Shown here piece after piece: positions 18,287 through 27,776 of a DNA stretch of 64,000 bases; within the stretch, counting starts at the first letter, position 1, and each line of letters begins with the position of its first letter. A model generated the notes under the pieces. That model saw nothing but the letters and a program-made list of their open reading frames with translations, did no database searches and was not told where the DNA came from. Source of the DNA: Oxynema aestuarii AP17 (GTDB lineage: Bacteria > Cyanobacteriota > Cyanobacteriia > Cyanobacteriales > Laspinemataceae); contig NZ_CP051167.1 in NCBI RefSeq assembly GCF_012295525.1, positions 6,253,299 through 6,317,298 of the forward strand, written 5' to 3'. A program made the translations under genes and the position numbers.

Positions 18287-21200
18287 GAGGATTGCTCCTC
18301 GGCGGGGTGGGGTAAAACTTTTAAGATTTTATCGTATTGAAACTGAGCGACACAATCGCGAAGCACGTGGGCTAGACGGTGATTTTCGGGTTCGATTTTG
18401 GCGATCGCCGCTTCGATCGCACGCGGATCGAGATCTAAAATGGCTTCTCGCAATTCATCGATGAGGAAGGGAGGCAAAGTTTCGATATTTGCCGCCGTTA
18501 AAACTTGAGGACTGGCCGGACTTTCGACCGAGTGAAACGGACGGTCTTCATAGAAATATTCCAACTTCAAATGTTTGGCCAACGTTTCAAAAATGACCGA
18601 TTCGACGATCGGTTTGGGAACCCAATCGTCACACCCGGCGGCAAAAATAGCAGGTTTATCTTGTTCTAAAGCACTGGCAGTAACCGCGACGATCTTAGTT
18701 TGGCGACCTTTGGCGGTCGCTTTAATCTGGCGGGTAGCTTCGTAACCGTCCATGACGGGCATTCGCATATCCATCCAAATCAAATGAGGGTCGAAGCGTT
18801 GCCAGACGGCGATCGCCTCGCGACCGTTGACGGCTTCGGCGACCTCAAAACCGACCCGAGACAGCCAATTAACGAGAATCAGGCGGTTGTTGGCGCGATC
18901 GTCGGCGACTAAAATGCGGTAAGTCTCGCCGTCGCCTGCAACGCCGACAATGCGATCGCTCGGCGTGGTCGAGTGCACGGATAACTGGGTCGGAGAAACC
19001 GGGCGAATGCCGATCTGAAAATAAAACGTGCTGCCTTCGCCGAGTTGAGAACTGACCTCGATATGTCCTCCCATCAGTTCCACGTAACGCTGGCAAATGG
19101 CCAGACCCAACCCGGTTCCTTCTTGCATTTCCATCCCCGATTGGGTCTGCACGAACGGTTCGAATAACTGTTTGAGTTCGTTGGGGGCGATGCCGATGCC
19201 CGTATCGCAGACCGTGAAAGCCACGAACTGGCGGGGAGGAGACCCGATCGCCCCGTCAACGGCCCGCCAGCTCACCCCCACGGCGATCCTGCCGCGATCG
19301 GTAAATTTGACCGCATTACTGAGTAAATTAATTAAAACCTGGCGCAATTTGAGGCGATCGCTGCAAATATATTGAGGGACCTCCGGGGCGAGGACGAACT
19401 CGAATTGCAACCCTTTCTCGTTGACTTTCAGTTGAAAAGTCTGGTGGATATCGGCGAGTAATTGATAGAGGTCGAATTCATTTTCATTGAGATGGGTGCG
19501 TCCGGCTTCAATTTTGGAGAAATCCAAAATATCGTTAATTAAGGCGAGTAAATGTTCGCCACTGCGGGCGATCGTGTTGAGATAGGTTTGTTGGGCTTCG
19601 GTGAGGTTGTCGTGATGTTCGAGCAGTTGAGTAAAGCCGAGAATCGCATTGAGCGGCGATCGCAACTCGTGGCTCATATTCGCTAAAAACAGACTTTTCG
19701 CCCGGTTGGCGGCTTCCGCCTCTTCTTTCGCTTCCGATAGCGCCATTTGTACTTGTTTGAGTTCGGTAATGTCGGTATAAGTTCCGACGACGCGCACGAC
19801 TTTAAACCCGTCGTCGCGAATCGCCTGACCGCGCACCAAAAACCAGCGAAACGAGCCATCTTTGTGACTGAGACGGTGTTCGAGAATGTATTCGCCGACC
19901 TTACCGGACAAGTGAGCCCGGGCCGCTTCGAGGACTTGGGGGCGATCGTCGGGATGGATGTAGCTCATCCACGCTTGGAGGTTGGCGGGCATTTCCTCGG
20001 GACGATACCCCAAAATATCTTTAATATTCGGATCGAGATAAAATTCGGTTTCGAGTAAATTCCACTCCCAGACGCCGACTTTGGCGGCGCGGGTGGCGAG
20101 TTCGTAACGCCGTTCGCTGCGTCGCAAGGCTTCTTCGGTCAATTTGCGATCGCTGATATCGATCGCCACTCCATCCCAGAGTAAATCGCCGTTGGCTTGG
20201 CGTTCCGGTCGCGAAATCGACTGAATCCACTTTGTTTTCCCCGAGGCCGTGTGGATTTTGTACTCGCAGTAAAAGGGTTCTAAGGTGCGTGAGGAGTGGG
20301 CGATCGCCCGTTTGACCTCGACGAGATCTTGGCGGTCGATCTGGGCGAAAATCGCCGAAGCGTCCTCGCGAATGAGTTCGGGATCGATCTCGAAGATTTC
20401 GCGACAGGCGTGACTCGCATAAGGGACGCAGTAGGTTCCGTTGGAACCGAGACGAAATTGATAGATCGTTCCGGGAATGTTGGCGACGAGCTTTTGAAAG
20501 CGCGCCTCACTCTGGCGCAGTTGTTCTTCGGCCCGTTTGCGATCGCCGATGTCGGTACTGACCCCGAGAAATCCGGCGGGTTCGTCATCCGCGTTGCGAA
20601 TCAGGGTATTGATGAGGTAAGCCGCGAAGGTACTGCCGTCGAGGCGTTGCACGGTGATTTCCCCTTCCCAATAGCCTTGTTGTTGCACCCGGGCGAAAAT
20701 CTCGCAGGCGCGACCGTACTCGCAGGGAGGAACGATCGCCTCGAAGATCCGTTGACCGAGAATACGGTCGTCCGTAAAGCGGTACAAGTCGCGCGCGAAG
20801 GTATTGTAATAGGCGATCCGACCGTCTAGATCGGTGGCGATGACCGCATTGCGGACTTGAGAGAGTAAGGAGGCTTGAAAGGCGATTTGCGCTTGAGCTT
20901 GCTTGCGTTCGGTGATATCTTGAGCGACGACCATCCCGGCGATCGCCTCTCCGGCGTCGTTTTTGACGCTGACGCTTTGCAAGAGTAAGGCGCGATCGTG
21001 GTAAGCGATTTCGTGAGGGGTTTCGATTCCGGCGAGGGATTCTCGATAAATCGGTTCGATCAGCTCGATTTCGTCTGGGGTGAGCGCTTCCCACAGGGTT
21101 TTCCCTTCCAAATCTTCTGGGGTGTAACCGGACCACTCCTGCAAAGCTTGACCGCCGACGACGAGATAGCGCAAATCGCGATCGAAGAGAAAAATTGCGC

Positions 21201-23073
21201 CGTTGGGAAAGTGTTCGGCGACGGTTCGGTAAAGGCGATCGCTGCGTTCGAGGGCTGCTTGGCTTTGCTGGCGGTCGATCGCCGCCCCCAGGATATGGGC
21301 GATCGCCTGGAGAAAGTGAACGTCATCCTCGCTGAACTCCCGATATTGCCGGGTGTGAATTCCGAAAACGCCGTAGGGGCGATCGTGTAAGCCGATGGTC
21401 ACGCTGACCCCACTGACCACTTGGTGTTGGTGCAGTAATTCCGGCCCGTTGAAGCGCGTTTCCGTCGATAAGTCGCGCACGATCGCGGGTTCGTCAGAAT
21501 ACAGAGTATAGCCCGCTTGCGATTCCCGTTCGGTTCCCACCGTCGCCGTTCCCACCAAACCCGGTTTCCAGCCGATCCCGACTTTGAGCAGCAATTCCCG
21601 GCGGTCGGGCAGCAATTCTAAGATTTTGGTATATTCGACGGCCAAAATTTCGGCCACGACATTCACGGCGCACTGCATCAAGGTTTCGAGATCGTCGGTG
21701 GCTAAAGCTTCTTGACCCAACTCGGCGATCGCCGCTTGTTGGCGTTCCCGGATTTTGAGTTGGTTTTCCGCCTGTTTGCGATCGGTGATTTCTCGTTGGG
21801 CACCGCAATGTCCCACGATCCGTCCCGCTTCGTCATAGAGACAGGTGTAGCTTCCTTCCACCCACATCGGGGTTCCGTCTAATTTTTGTTCCCGATATTC
21901 GAGTTCTAAAATGCCGCGATCGAATAACTCCCGCCACAGTTGTTTGGCATCGTCGAGATCGTGGGAGAAAAACTCTGCCGGAGTCATGCCGAGTAATTGT
22001 TCTCGGGTACCGCCATATTGCTTGACAAAGGCGTCATTGACTTCACTGAGGCGTTCGTGGCTGAAGGTGTAGTCGAGTAAGGCGTCTTTGTCGGCCCCAT
22101 CGTTCCAGGCGACGCCAAAATCGAAGCTGAACAAGAAAAAACCGTCAATGGCTTGATTGAAAAATAAATCGAAGCGTTTTTTACTTTCTTGTAAGGCGAT
22201 CGCTTCCGTGGAGACGATCGCGCCGACTTCCCCGAGGCGATCGGTGGCGGCTTGGTCGTCTTCTTCTCTGGCAATTTCGGGATATTTTTGTTGCAGTTGC
22301 ACGACTTTGGCGCGCGCTTGCCATTGTTGGTAACATTGCAGCGATCGCCCCCGATAATCTCGGGCGATCGCCTTCATCGACTCGGCGCTATAAAAGTCGG
22401 CGGCGCGTTCGTAGCAGACGGCGCGTTCGTGAATTAACTCCCGATCGCGTGCAGTTTCGATGGCGCGATCGTAACTTTGTGCCGCTTGCCACTGCTGTTG
22501 TAAAACCCGCGCTTTTTCCGCTTCGACTAAGGCGAAATTACCCGCAAATTGACGATCCCACGGGGGAATTTGATGACGGTTTTCGAGGAAAGTATCGGTC
22601 TGCTGCACGACGGCCCGACGCTGTTGTTTCGACAAGTTCGGATAACTCGCCAATCCCGCTAAAATCCGATAAAAACTAAACCAAGATAACAACGCCGGAT
22701 CCTGAAGGCGATCGAGTTCGATCGCCGCCCGTTCCCCCTTGACAAACGCCGTTTGAAAATCCCCAAACCAATAGGCGATCGTCAAACGCGTAAACCAAAA
22801 CATCAACAGGGTCTCGTCCCCCCGCGATCGTGCGATCTCGACCCGTTCGGCTTCGAGGTCCGCATCGAGTGATCTCCCCGTTTCACCCCCTCGCGTTAAA
22901 TCGGCGATCGCCCAGGCGACGGGGCGATCGCACGGATCGCAGGGGCACGACAGTTGCACTTCGAGTAAATTTTGTCCGGTTAATAAAGCGAGCATGTTCA
23001 AAAAGATGGCTATCGCGGGCGATCGCTTCGTCGTCGATCCCCTCCCCATGGCGGCGATCGTTCTCATCGCCAA
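18283..23073 (-). CDS. Hybrid sensor histidine kinase (TPR-like, PAS, GAF, 4 PAS, HK, REC)
   Basis: 1596 residues. In order: an N-terminal helical/TPR-like region (about 20-280) matching the segment that precedes GAF/HK modules in giant PknK-type kinases (YDRAIETARDRELIHERAV, then QCYQQWQARAKVVQLQQKYP); PAS (about 295-425); GAF (about 440-600); four more PAS/PAC units (about 610-1120, with the repeated DITERK/DISDRK ends); HisKA with SHELRSPLNAILGFTQLL (His about 1134); HATPase (DTGIGI and GTGLGLAICQ); and a receiver domain with WMDMRMPVMDG (phospho-Asp about 1433). It is soluble, with no clear membrane helix. The start is TTG at 23073 or ATG at 23067. The first ~20 residues look unrelated, and no Ser/Thr kinase or AAA module remains upstream, where a tnpB element sits, suggesting 5' truncation. 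Confidence 0.9.
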   Translation of the reverse strand: MAMRTIAAMGRGSTTKRSPAIAIFLNMLALLTGQNLLEVQLSCPCDPCDRPVAWAIADLTRGGETGRSLDADLEAERVEIARSRGDETLLMFWFTRLTIAYWFGDFQTAFVKGERAAIELDRLQDPALLSWFSFYRILAGLASYPNLSKQQRRAVVQQTDTFLENRHQIPPWDRQFAGNFALVEAEKARVLQQQWQAAQSYDRAIETARDRELIHERAVCYERAADFYSAESMKAIARDYRGRSLQCYQQWQARAKVVQLQQKYPEIAREEDDQAATDRLGEVGAIVSTEAIALQESKKRFDLFFNQAIDGFFLFSFDFGVAWNDGADKDALLDYTFSHERLSEVNDAFVKQYGGTREQLLGMTPAEFFSHDLDDAKQLWRELFDRGILELEYREQKLDGTPMWVEGSYTCLYDEAGRIVGHCGAQREITDRKQAENQLKIRERQQAAIAELGQEALATDDLETLMQCAVNVVAEILAVEYTKILELLPDRRELLLKVGIGWKPGLVGTATVGTERESQAGYTLYSDEPAIVRDLSTETRFNGPELLHQHQVVSGVSVTIGLHDRPYGVFGIHTRQYREFSEDDVHFLQAIAHILGAAIDRQQSQAALERSDRLYRTVAEHFPNGAIFLFDRDLRYLVVGGQALQEWSGYTPEDLEGKTLWEALTPDEIELIEPIYRESLAGIETPHEIAYHDRALLLQSVSVKNDAGEAIAGMVVAQDITERKQAQAQIAFQASLLSQVRNAVIATDLDGRIAYYNTFARDLYRFTDDRILGQRIFEAIVPPCEYGRACEIFARVQQQGYWEGEITVQRLDGSTFAAYLINTLIRNADDEPAGFLGVSTDIGDRKRAEEQLRQSEARFQKLVANIPGTIYQFRLGSNGTYCVPYASHACREIFEIDPELIREDASAIFAQIDRQDLVEVKRAIAHSSRTLEPFYCEYKIHTASGKTKWIQSISRPERQANGDLLWDGVAIDISDRKLTEEALRRSERRYELATRAAKVGVWEWNLLETEFYLDPNIKDILGYRPEEMPANLQAWMSYIHPDDRPQVLEAARAHLSGKVGEYILEHRLSHKDGSFRWFLVRGQAIRDDGFKVVRVVGTYTDITELKQVQMALSEAKEEAEAANRAKSLFLANMSHELRSPLNAILGFTQLLEHHDNLTEAQQTYLNTIARSGEHLLALINDILDFSKIEAGRTHLNENEFDLYQLLADIHQTFQLKVNEKGLQFEFVLAPEVPQYICSDRLKLRQVLINLLSNAVKFTDRGRIAVGVSWRAVDGAIGSPPRQFVAFTVCDTGIGIAPNELKQLFEPFVQTQSGMEMQEGTGLGLAICQRYVELMGGHIEVSSQLGEGSTFYFQIGIRPVSPTQLSVHSTTPSDRIVGVAGDGETYRILVADDRANNRLILVNWLSRVGFEVAEAVNGREAIAVWQRFDPHLIWMDMRMPVMDGYEATRQIKATAKGRQTKIVAVTASALEQDKPAIFAAGCDDWVPKPIVESVIFETLAKHLKLEYFYEDRPFHSVESPASPQVLTAANIETLPPFLIDELREAILDLDPRAIEAAIAKIEPENHRLAHVLRDCVAQFQYDKILKVLPHPAEEQSS

Positions 23074-23334
23074 CCCGGTTATGAGTTTTCACAGCCACTC
23101 GACCCCCGCAGGTGAATGTCGAATCAGTCGGTCAACTAACGATCCTCTTTCAATCCTATTTAACTTTTGAAGGGTTCGGGGAGCGATAAGTCCCGCGCTG
23201 TATGCGAAGCATCAGCGTCGGGATACATGGACTCCCCTCGAAAAGTCTCATCCCCATGCCTCCGGCACGCTACGCGAACCATGGGGATGAGACCAGCATT
23301 TCCGAGCAGCTATAGCCTGTGGTAAACTCCGGCC

Positions 23335-24610
23335 ATGCTGACCATGAACTACACCTACCGAATCTATCCAGATGCCTTGCAGCAGACTGAACTGCGGTCG
23401 TGGCTTGAGACGTGCCGAGGCGTATATAACTACGCGTTGCGCGAACTCAAGGACTGGATTGCTTCGCGTAAGTGTCCGGTAGACCGATGCTCGCTGGAAA
23501 AGGAATACATTATTCCCGCCAATGAGCCATTCCCGTCTTACCATCGTCAGCAGAACAACCTGCCCAAAGCGAAGAAGCAATTCCCGCATCTGGGTAAGGT
23601 ACATTCTCAGGTGTTGCAGACCACAATTCGCAGACTGCACGATACCTGGGAAGCCTTTGTGAAACGGGGACATGGATTTCCGCGTTTCAAAAAGTTCGGT
23701 CAATTCAAATCCTTTGTGTTTCCCCAATTCAAGAATAATCCCATCAATGGCTTCACAATCAAATTGCCAAAGTTAGGGGAAATACCCATGAACCTGCATC
23801 CCCCCTTCGCCCCCCTTTCAAAGGGGGGTTGGGGGGATACAGGTAAGGGTATTGTCCAGGGTGCGAGGAACACAATGGTATGTTGTCGTCACGATTGAAT
23901 CGGATATATCGGTTCCCGATGTCCCGGTTCACGGTCGGGCGATCGGGATTGACCTGGGATTGGAGCGATTCTTGACCGCTTCCGATCGCTCTTTCCAAGA
24001 ACGCCCTAAGTTTTTCAAGTCGATGCAACGCAAGCTGAAATTGCTGCAATGCAGAGCCGCACGAAAACAAAAGGGTTCTCAAAACTGGGAGAAGGCGCAA
24101 ATCGAAGTGGCTAGAATGCACCATCGCATTGCCAATCGTCGTAAAGATTTCCATCTGAAGACGGCTCATCAGCTTTGCGACCGGGCGCAAACCATCTTTG
24201 TAGAAGACCTCAACGTCAAAGGCTTGACCCGAGGGATGTTGCGAAAAGATTGTGTTGATGCCGCCTTCGGACAATTCCTGTCTCTGACGGAATGGGTTTG
24301 CTGGAAGCGTGGGGTCTACTTTGCTAAAGTCAATCCCAACGGCACCAGTCAAACCTGCCCCAACTGTTTTGCTACGGTGAGCAAAGGGTTGGAAGTCAGA
24401 GAGCATCATTGTCCTGAGTGTGGGTATCGAACGCATCGTGACCATGCTGCAGCAGAGATGGTTTTGCATCGTGGACTCGAACAAGTCAGTAGCCAGGGAC
24501 TCTGGGGAACGGAAACCGCCTGTCAAGTCGGTCTGTCGGGGGTCTATGACCTAGATAAGTGGCGTGGGGCCCGAATACCCAATCGTGAGGTTGGGAAGCC
24601 CGCGCTGTAA
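23335..24610 (+). pseudogene. tnpB: TnpB nuclease, disrupted by a palindromic-repeat insertion
   Basis: The first frame (23335-23898) reads a normal TnpB N-terminus (MLTMNYTYRIYPDALQQ) up to GEIPMNLH, then enters a C-rich repeat (encoding PPFAPLSKGGWGD) and stops at 23898. The rest is open in another frame from about 23852: TQWYVVVTIESDISVPD, RuvC-I AIGIDLGLERFL, RuvC-II IFVEDLNVKG, zinc finger CPNCFA ... CPECGY and RuvC-III HRDHAAAEM. All catalytic residues survive in the second half, so the repeat insertion appears to be the inactivating event. The protein is the same subfamily as the relic at 1-1093. Confidence 0.88.
23798..23841. repeat. C-rich palindromic repeat that splits tnpB
   Basis: CCCCCCTT, CGCCCCCCTTTCAAAGGGG and GGTTGGGGGGATAC. 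Same family as 7476, 45036 and 61959. It introduces the frame change in the host tnpB. Confidence 0.82.
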
Positions 24611-24717
24611 TCTTTGATTCAGCGTCGGGAAGATGTCACGACCCGAAGCTAGGTGGGCCTGAACATCCCTTGACGCGGGGAATAGTTAAAAGATTTCACT
24701 TTTACGGATATAAATCA

Positions 24718-25644
24718 ATGAAAATTGCGATCGCAGGGGCGACCGGATTTGTAGGGAGTCGTTTAGTCGAACGGGCCCAAGAGGAGGGTCACGAGATCCT
24801 CGTGTTCACGCGCAATCCCACGAAAGCCCAGCGCGTTTTTCCTCCATCGGCATTTCCTCACGTGGAAATTGTCGGCTATACCCCCCAAGAGTCCGGGGAG
24901 TGGCAAAATGAACTGTCCGGTTGTGACGCGGTGGTTAATTTAGCCGGGACTCCCCTCGCAGACGAACGCTGGACCGCCGAACGCAAGCGGTCGATTCTCG
25001 ACAGTCGCAAACTCGGAACCCGCAAACTGGTCGAGGCGATCGCCCAAGCGGATCCAAAACCCTCGGTTTTAGTGAATTCTTCGGCGGTCGGCTACTACGG
25101 AACCAGCGAAACGGCGACCTTTGACGAAACCAGTCCTCCGGGAGACGATTTTTTGGCGAACGTCTGTCGGGAATGGGAACACGAAGCCCGCCAAGTTAAG
25201 GAGAGTGACACCCGTTTGGTAATCGTTCGGACCGGAATTGTCCTCGGAATGGGTGGGGCGATCGCCAAAATGCTCACCCCGTTCCGCTTGTTTGCAGGCG
25301 GTCCGATTGGAAGCGGACACCAGTGGTTTTCCTGGATTCATCGCGACGATCTGGTCAATTTGATCCTGGCGGCGTTGCAACGTCCGGAAATTGAAGGGGT
25401 TCTCGACGGAACTGCCCCCAATCCCGTTCGCATGAAGGAACTGTGCGACACCCTCGGACAGGTGATGCACCGTCCGTCTTGGTTACCCGTCCCCGATTTT
25501 GCCCTCCATGTCTTGTTAGGGGATGCGGCCCAAGTCGTTCTCGAAGGTCAGCAAGTTTTACCGAAACGTCCTTTAGAGTACGGTTTTGAATATCGATATC
25601 CAACCCTGAAAGCTGCTCTCGAAGAGGTTTTATCGTCGAGTTAG
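24718..25644 (+). CDS. TIGR01777 family NAD(P)-binding epimerase-like protein
   Basis: An extended-SDR protein of 308 residues: GATGFVGSRLVERA (8-21, dinucleotide-binding), VNLAGTPLADERWT (about 75-88) and SSAVGYYG (about 119-126, containing the Tyr), with the C-terminal DUF1731-like end (FALHVLLGDAAQVVLEGQ ... VLPKRPLEYGFEYRYPTL). The substrate for this family is not established; a role in cell division has been proposed for some members. The ATG at 24718 starts directly before the Rossmann fold; the longer TTG frame from 24670 adds 16 unlikely residues. A strong terminator follows. Confidence 0.9.
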   Translation: MKIAIAGATGFVGSRLVERAQEEGHEILVFTRNPTKAQRVFPPSAFPHVEIVGYTPQESGEWQNELSGCDAVVNLAGTPLADERWTAERKRSILDSRKLGTRKLVEAIAQADPKPSVLVNSSAVGYYGTSETATFDETSPPGDDFLANVCREWEHEARQVKESDTRLVIVRTGIVLGMGGAIAKMLTPFRLFAGGPIGSGHQWFSWIHRDDLVNLILAALQRPEIEGVLDGTAPNPVRMKELCDTLGQVMHRPSWLPVPDFALHVLLGDAAQVVLEGQQVLPKRPLEYGFEYRYPTLKAALEEVLSSS

Positions 25645-25671
25645 GTTCCTCTTTCGAGGGGGTCTACGGTA

Positions 25672-25727
25672 GGACTGAGTGGGGTTGGCGATCGCGATCG
25701 CTCCCTCCACTCAGTCCCCACTTTTTT
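25672..25727 (+). terminator. Rho-independent terminator
   Basis: Stem GGACTGAGTGG (25672-25682) with CCACTCAGTCC (25707-25718), loop with two HIP1 cores, then a T tract at 25722-25727. It ends the epimerase transcript. The rest of 25728-26031 holds no gene and probably contains the leader of the 63-residue gene. Confidence 0.85.
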
Positions 25728-26031
25728 AAAGTGTCGAAAATAATTGTCGAAAATTTTAGTAAAAATACTCATTTTTTCGACGATATCGAGTACAATTACT
25801 TAACAAGTAACGGCTCTCCCTTCACTTCTTTGTAGCTGTCTTTACCATTACTCACGGTTTCGGCGATCGTTATCCTCAGAAAGATCGCTTTTATTTACCT
25901 ACCTTAATATTTTTTTAGAAAACTTTATTAGACATTTCTTATTTCAATGATAAGATCTGATGAACTTGACGACGAGCAATTTTAATTCACTGCTCTTGCG
26001 GATTGTTGATTAAATAAGGAGTTGAGCAAAA

Positions 26032-26223
26032 ATGACTATTGATAACGTTTCCATCAAGCCGGAAACCCGCAACCACAAGGGATTTTTCGTGCAAGAAGCT
26101 CCCTACAAACTGATGGGCATCGACGCATCGGGGTGGGCATTAATCTGCTTTGATAACTCCTGTCATTACGTCGATCCTGACAATCTCGAAAATTCTGCCG
26201 ATCCCAATGAAGCGATAGATTAA
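26032..26223 (+). CDS. Small protein of unknown function, 63 residues
   Basis: Not recognised. It begins MTIDNVSIKPETRNHKG, has a central hydrophobic stretch around GWALICFDNSCHYV (two Cys and one His), and ends in an acidic tail. It has no membrane helix or clear signal peptide. Support for being a real gene: a good ribosome site (AAGGAG about ten bases before ATG), an AT-rich leader of about 300 bases, and a strong rho-independent terminator 40 bases after the stop, so it is an independent transcription unit. The Cys/His and acidic content could suit metal binding, but this is speculation. Confidence 0.7.
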   Translation: MTIDNVSIKPETRNHKGFFVQEAPYKLMGIDASGWALICFDNSCHYVDPDNLENSADPNEAID

Positions 26224-26259
26224 TTTGAAACGAACCTTTTTAATACTCTTCCTTGATAG

Positions 26260-26295
26260 GGCTGTACTGTTTCCCAGTACAGCCACATTTTTTTT
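26260..26295 (+). terminator. Rho-independent terminator of the small gene
   Basis: Stem GGCTGTACTG (26260-26269) and CAGTACAGCC (26275-26284), loop TTTCC, then CACA and eight T residues to 26295. Confidence 0.92.
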
Positions 26296-26746
26296 AAGAG
26301 ATCGTCCCAATTCTTCGAGTATTTTGATTAAATTTAATCGATCTTAAAGATCGGATCGAGCAACGCTAACCTCGATCGCCACAAGAGACGAGGGGCGTTG
26401 TTTTGGCAAGAGGTGAGATTGGGGCGATCGATACAGTTTTGAGGGAGAAAATTATCGTAAATCCGGCTGAGGGGCGATCGCCCCTTGAAAACTGCATAAA
26501 GCTGGACTAGGCTGGAAGCAATCGCGCGATCGTATTGATTCTTGGCAGATAACCAGACCTTCTTCTCAAAAATTGTTCCACTCAGTAGGGAGTCGTTCTG
26601 AAGGATGTAACCGCAGCAAAATCGCGCGTGAGAATCGTCGCGAGAGGTTAGCTGGTTTTTGCGGAGCGCGTCAGTCTGCGATCGTCTCAGGTCAAGCAGG
26701 CTAATGGGGTTCATCTATTCAATCGTTGGTTCGTTAGTGTTGGGAA
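26296..26746. other. Intergenic stretch without a convincing gene
   Basis: A minus-strand open frame (26714-26334, 126 codons) exists but has no recognisable domain, no clear ribosome site and is rich in HIP1-derived codons. I do not accept it as a gene. The 3' part is presumably the promoter region of the PEP-CTERM gene. Confidence 0.5.
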
Positions 26747-27628
26747 ATGAACAAAATCATGTATAACGGTTATCGAGGTGCGATCGCCAGCCTCAGCGCG
26801 ATCGCCAGCTTTGTGGCGACTCCTGTCATGGCGTTTTCGATTACCCCAGGAACCTCTAACCTCTTAGACACTCTCCTCGGGGATACCACGGGTCTCAGTG
26901 ACTTTTCCCTGACTACCATTGGATCGAGTCAAGCCTTCGGTCAGTTTACAGACGATCCCTTCGGGTTGGGAAGCGGGATCGTTCTGAGTACGGGAAAAGT
27001 AGCAGAAATTCCCGGCGAGAATACCCTTTCTGTATACGATTTTGACTTGAACCACGATTTCGCTCCGACCGCCCTCCCTGGATATTCTAGCGGCGAACTG
27101 GGAGATAATATTCAACTCGATCTGAGTTTTTTCGCCGATAGTAGCGTCGAAAAACTATTTTTTAACTACGTCTTCGGTTCCGAAGAATTTCGCGAGTACG
27201 GTGGCAGTCCATTTAACGATTCCTTTGAACTGCTATTAAATGGGATTAATCTTGCCAAACTCAGCGACGGTCAAAATGTCACGATTAACAACCTCGTTCC
27301 CAGTTATGACAATCCCAGTTTAGACCATCCCGACTACATTAATAATCCGGTCGGTTCTGGGGTGAACACTAAACTGGATGGCTACACTCGAACATTAGGA
27401 TTTGAAGGCTTGCTCGCTCAAAATAACCGCAATACCTTAAGTATTCGGATTAAAGATGTTGGCGATGGTTGGTTAGATTCTGCCGTATTTATCCAAGCTG
27501 GATCGGTGGGAACGGTACCCGTTACCGCTCCTGGCGTCTCCGTACCCGAACCGAGTCTATTACTCGGCTTGTTAGCGATGGGAAGTTTCGGATTATTTGG
27601 GGGATTGAAGAAAAAACAAGGTCTATAA
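26747..27628 (+). CDS. Choice-of-anchor L domain protein with PEP-CTERM sorting signal
   Basis: Exported protein of 293 residues. It has a signal peptide (MNKIMYNGYRGAIASLSAI ... PVMAFS, cut near 30) and a central choice-of-anchor L domain with the typical beginning (NLLDTLLG, GIVLSTG) and the core FFNYVFGSEEFREYGGSPFND (about 138-158, here given without its first residues). The C-terminal sorting signal VPEPSLLLGLLAMGSFG is followed by GLKKKQ. PEP-CTERM proteins are processed by exosortase and often associate with exopolysaccharide, which fits the polysaccharide genes further right. A HIP1-based terminator follows. Confidence 0.9.
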   Translation: MNKIMYNGYRGAIASLSAIASFVATPVMAFSITPGTSNLLDTLLGDTTGLSDFSLTTIGSSQAFGQFTDDPFGLGSGIVLSTGKVAEIPGENTLSVYDFDLNHDFAPTALPGYSSGELGDNIQLDLSFFADSSVEKLFFNYVFGSEEFREYGGSPFNDSFELLLNGINLAKLSDGQNVTINNLVPSYDNPSLDHPDYINNPVGSGVNTKLDGYTRTLGFEGLLAQNNRNTLSIRIKDVGDGWLDSAVFIQAGSVGTVPVTAPGVSVPEPSLLLGLLAMGSFGLFGGLKKKQGL

Positions 27629-27689
27629 CTTTTGTTTGTAGAGTTGTTCTCTCAATGCCGTTTTTAAATTAACGCTCTATCTCAATATT

Positions 27690-27734
27690 AGGCGATCGCC
27701 ATTCATCGATAAAAGAACGGGCGATCGCCTTTTT
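27690..27734 (+). terminator. Terminator built from HIP1-type sequences
   Basis: AGGCGATCGCC (27690-27700) and GGCGATCGCCT (27720-27730) form the stem, with five T residues at 27730-27734. The loop is about 19 bases. Confidence 0.75.
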
Positions 27735-27776
27735 CGTTGCTCTTGCGATGGGCTAGATTTTCATCCTTGCAAGGTC

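Larger units (their letters stand above)
23160..24640 (+). mobile_element. tnpB-only IS605-like element, internally damaged
   Basis: The left part holds TTTAACTTTTGAAGGGTTCG and GGGAGCGATAAGTCCCGCGC (23160-23200), shared with the relic at 1220-1262. A hairpin CCCGCGCTG ... CAGCGTCGGG follows. Another hairpin of the same arms with loop TAATCTTTGATT lies after the gene (about 24598-24630), ending ATGTCAC at 24633-24639. The element sits between the truncated kinase gene and the epimerase gene. Confidence 0.7.

Noticed and set aside
24670-24717. 16-residue extension of the epimerase
   Set aside because: The TTG start would add residues before the Rossmann fold; ATG 24718 fits better.
26334-26714. 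126-residue minus-strand frame
   Set aside because: No domain, weak start context, HIP1-derived composition. Left as intergenic.
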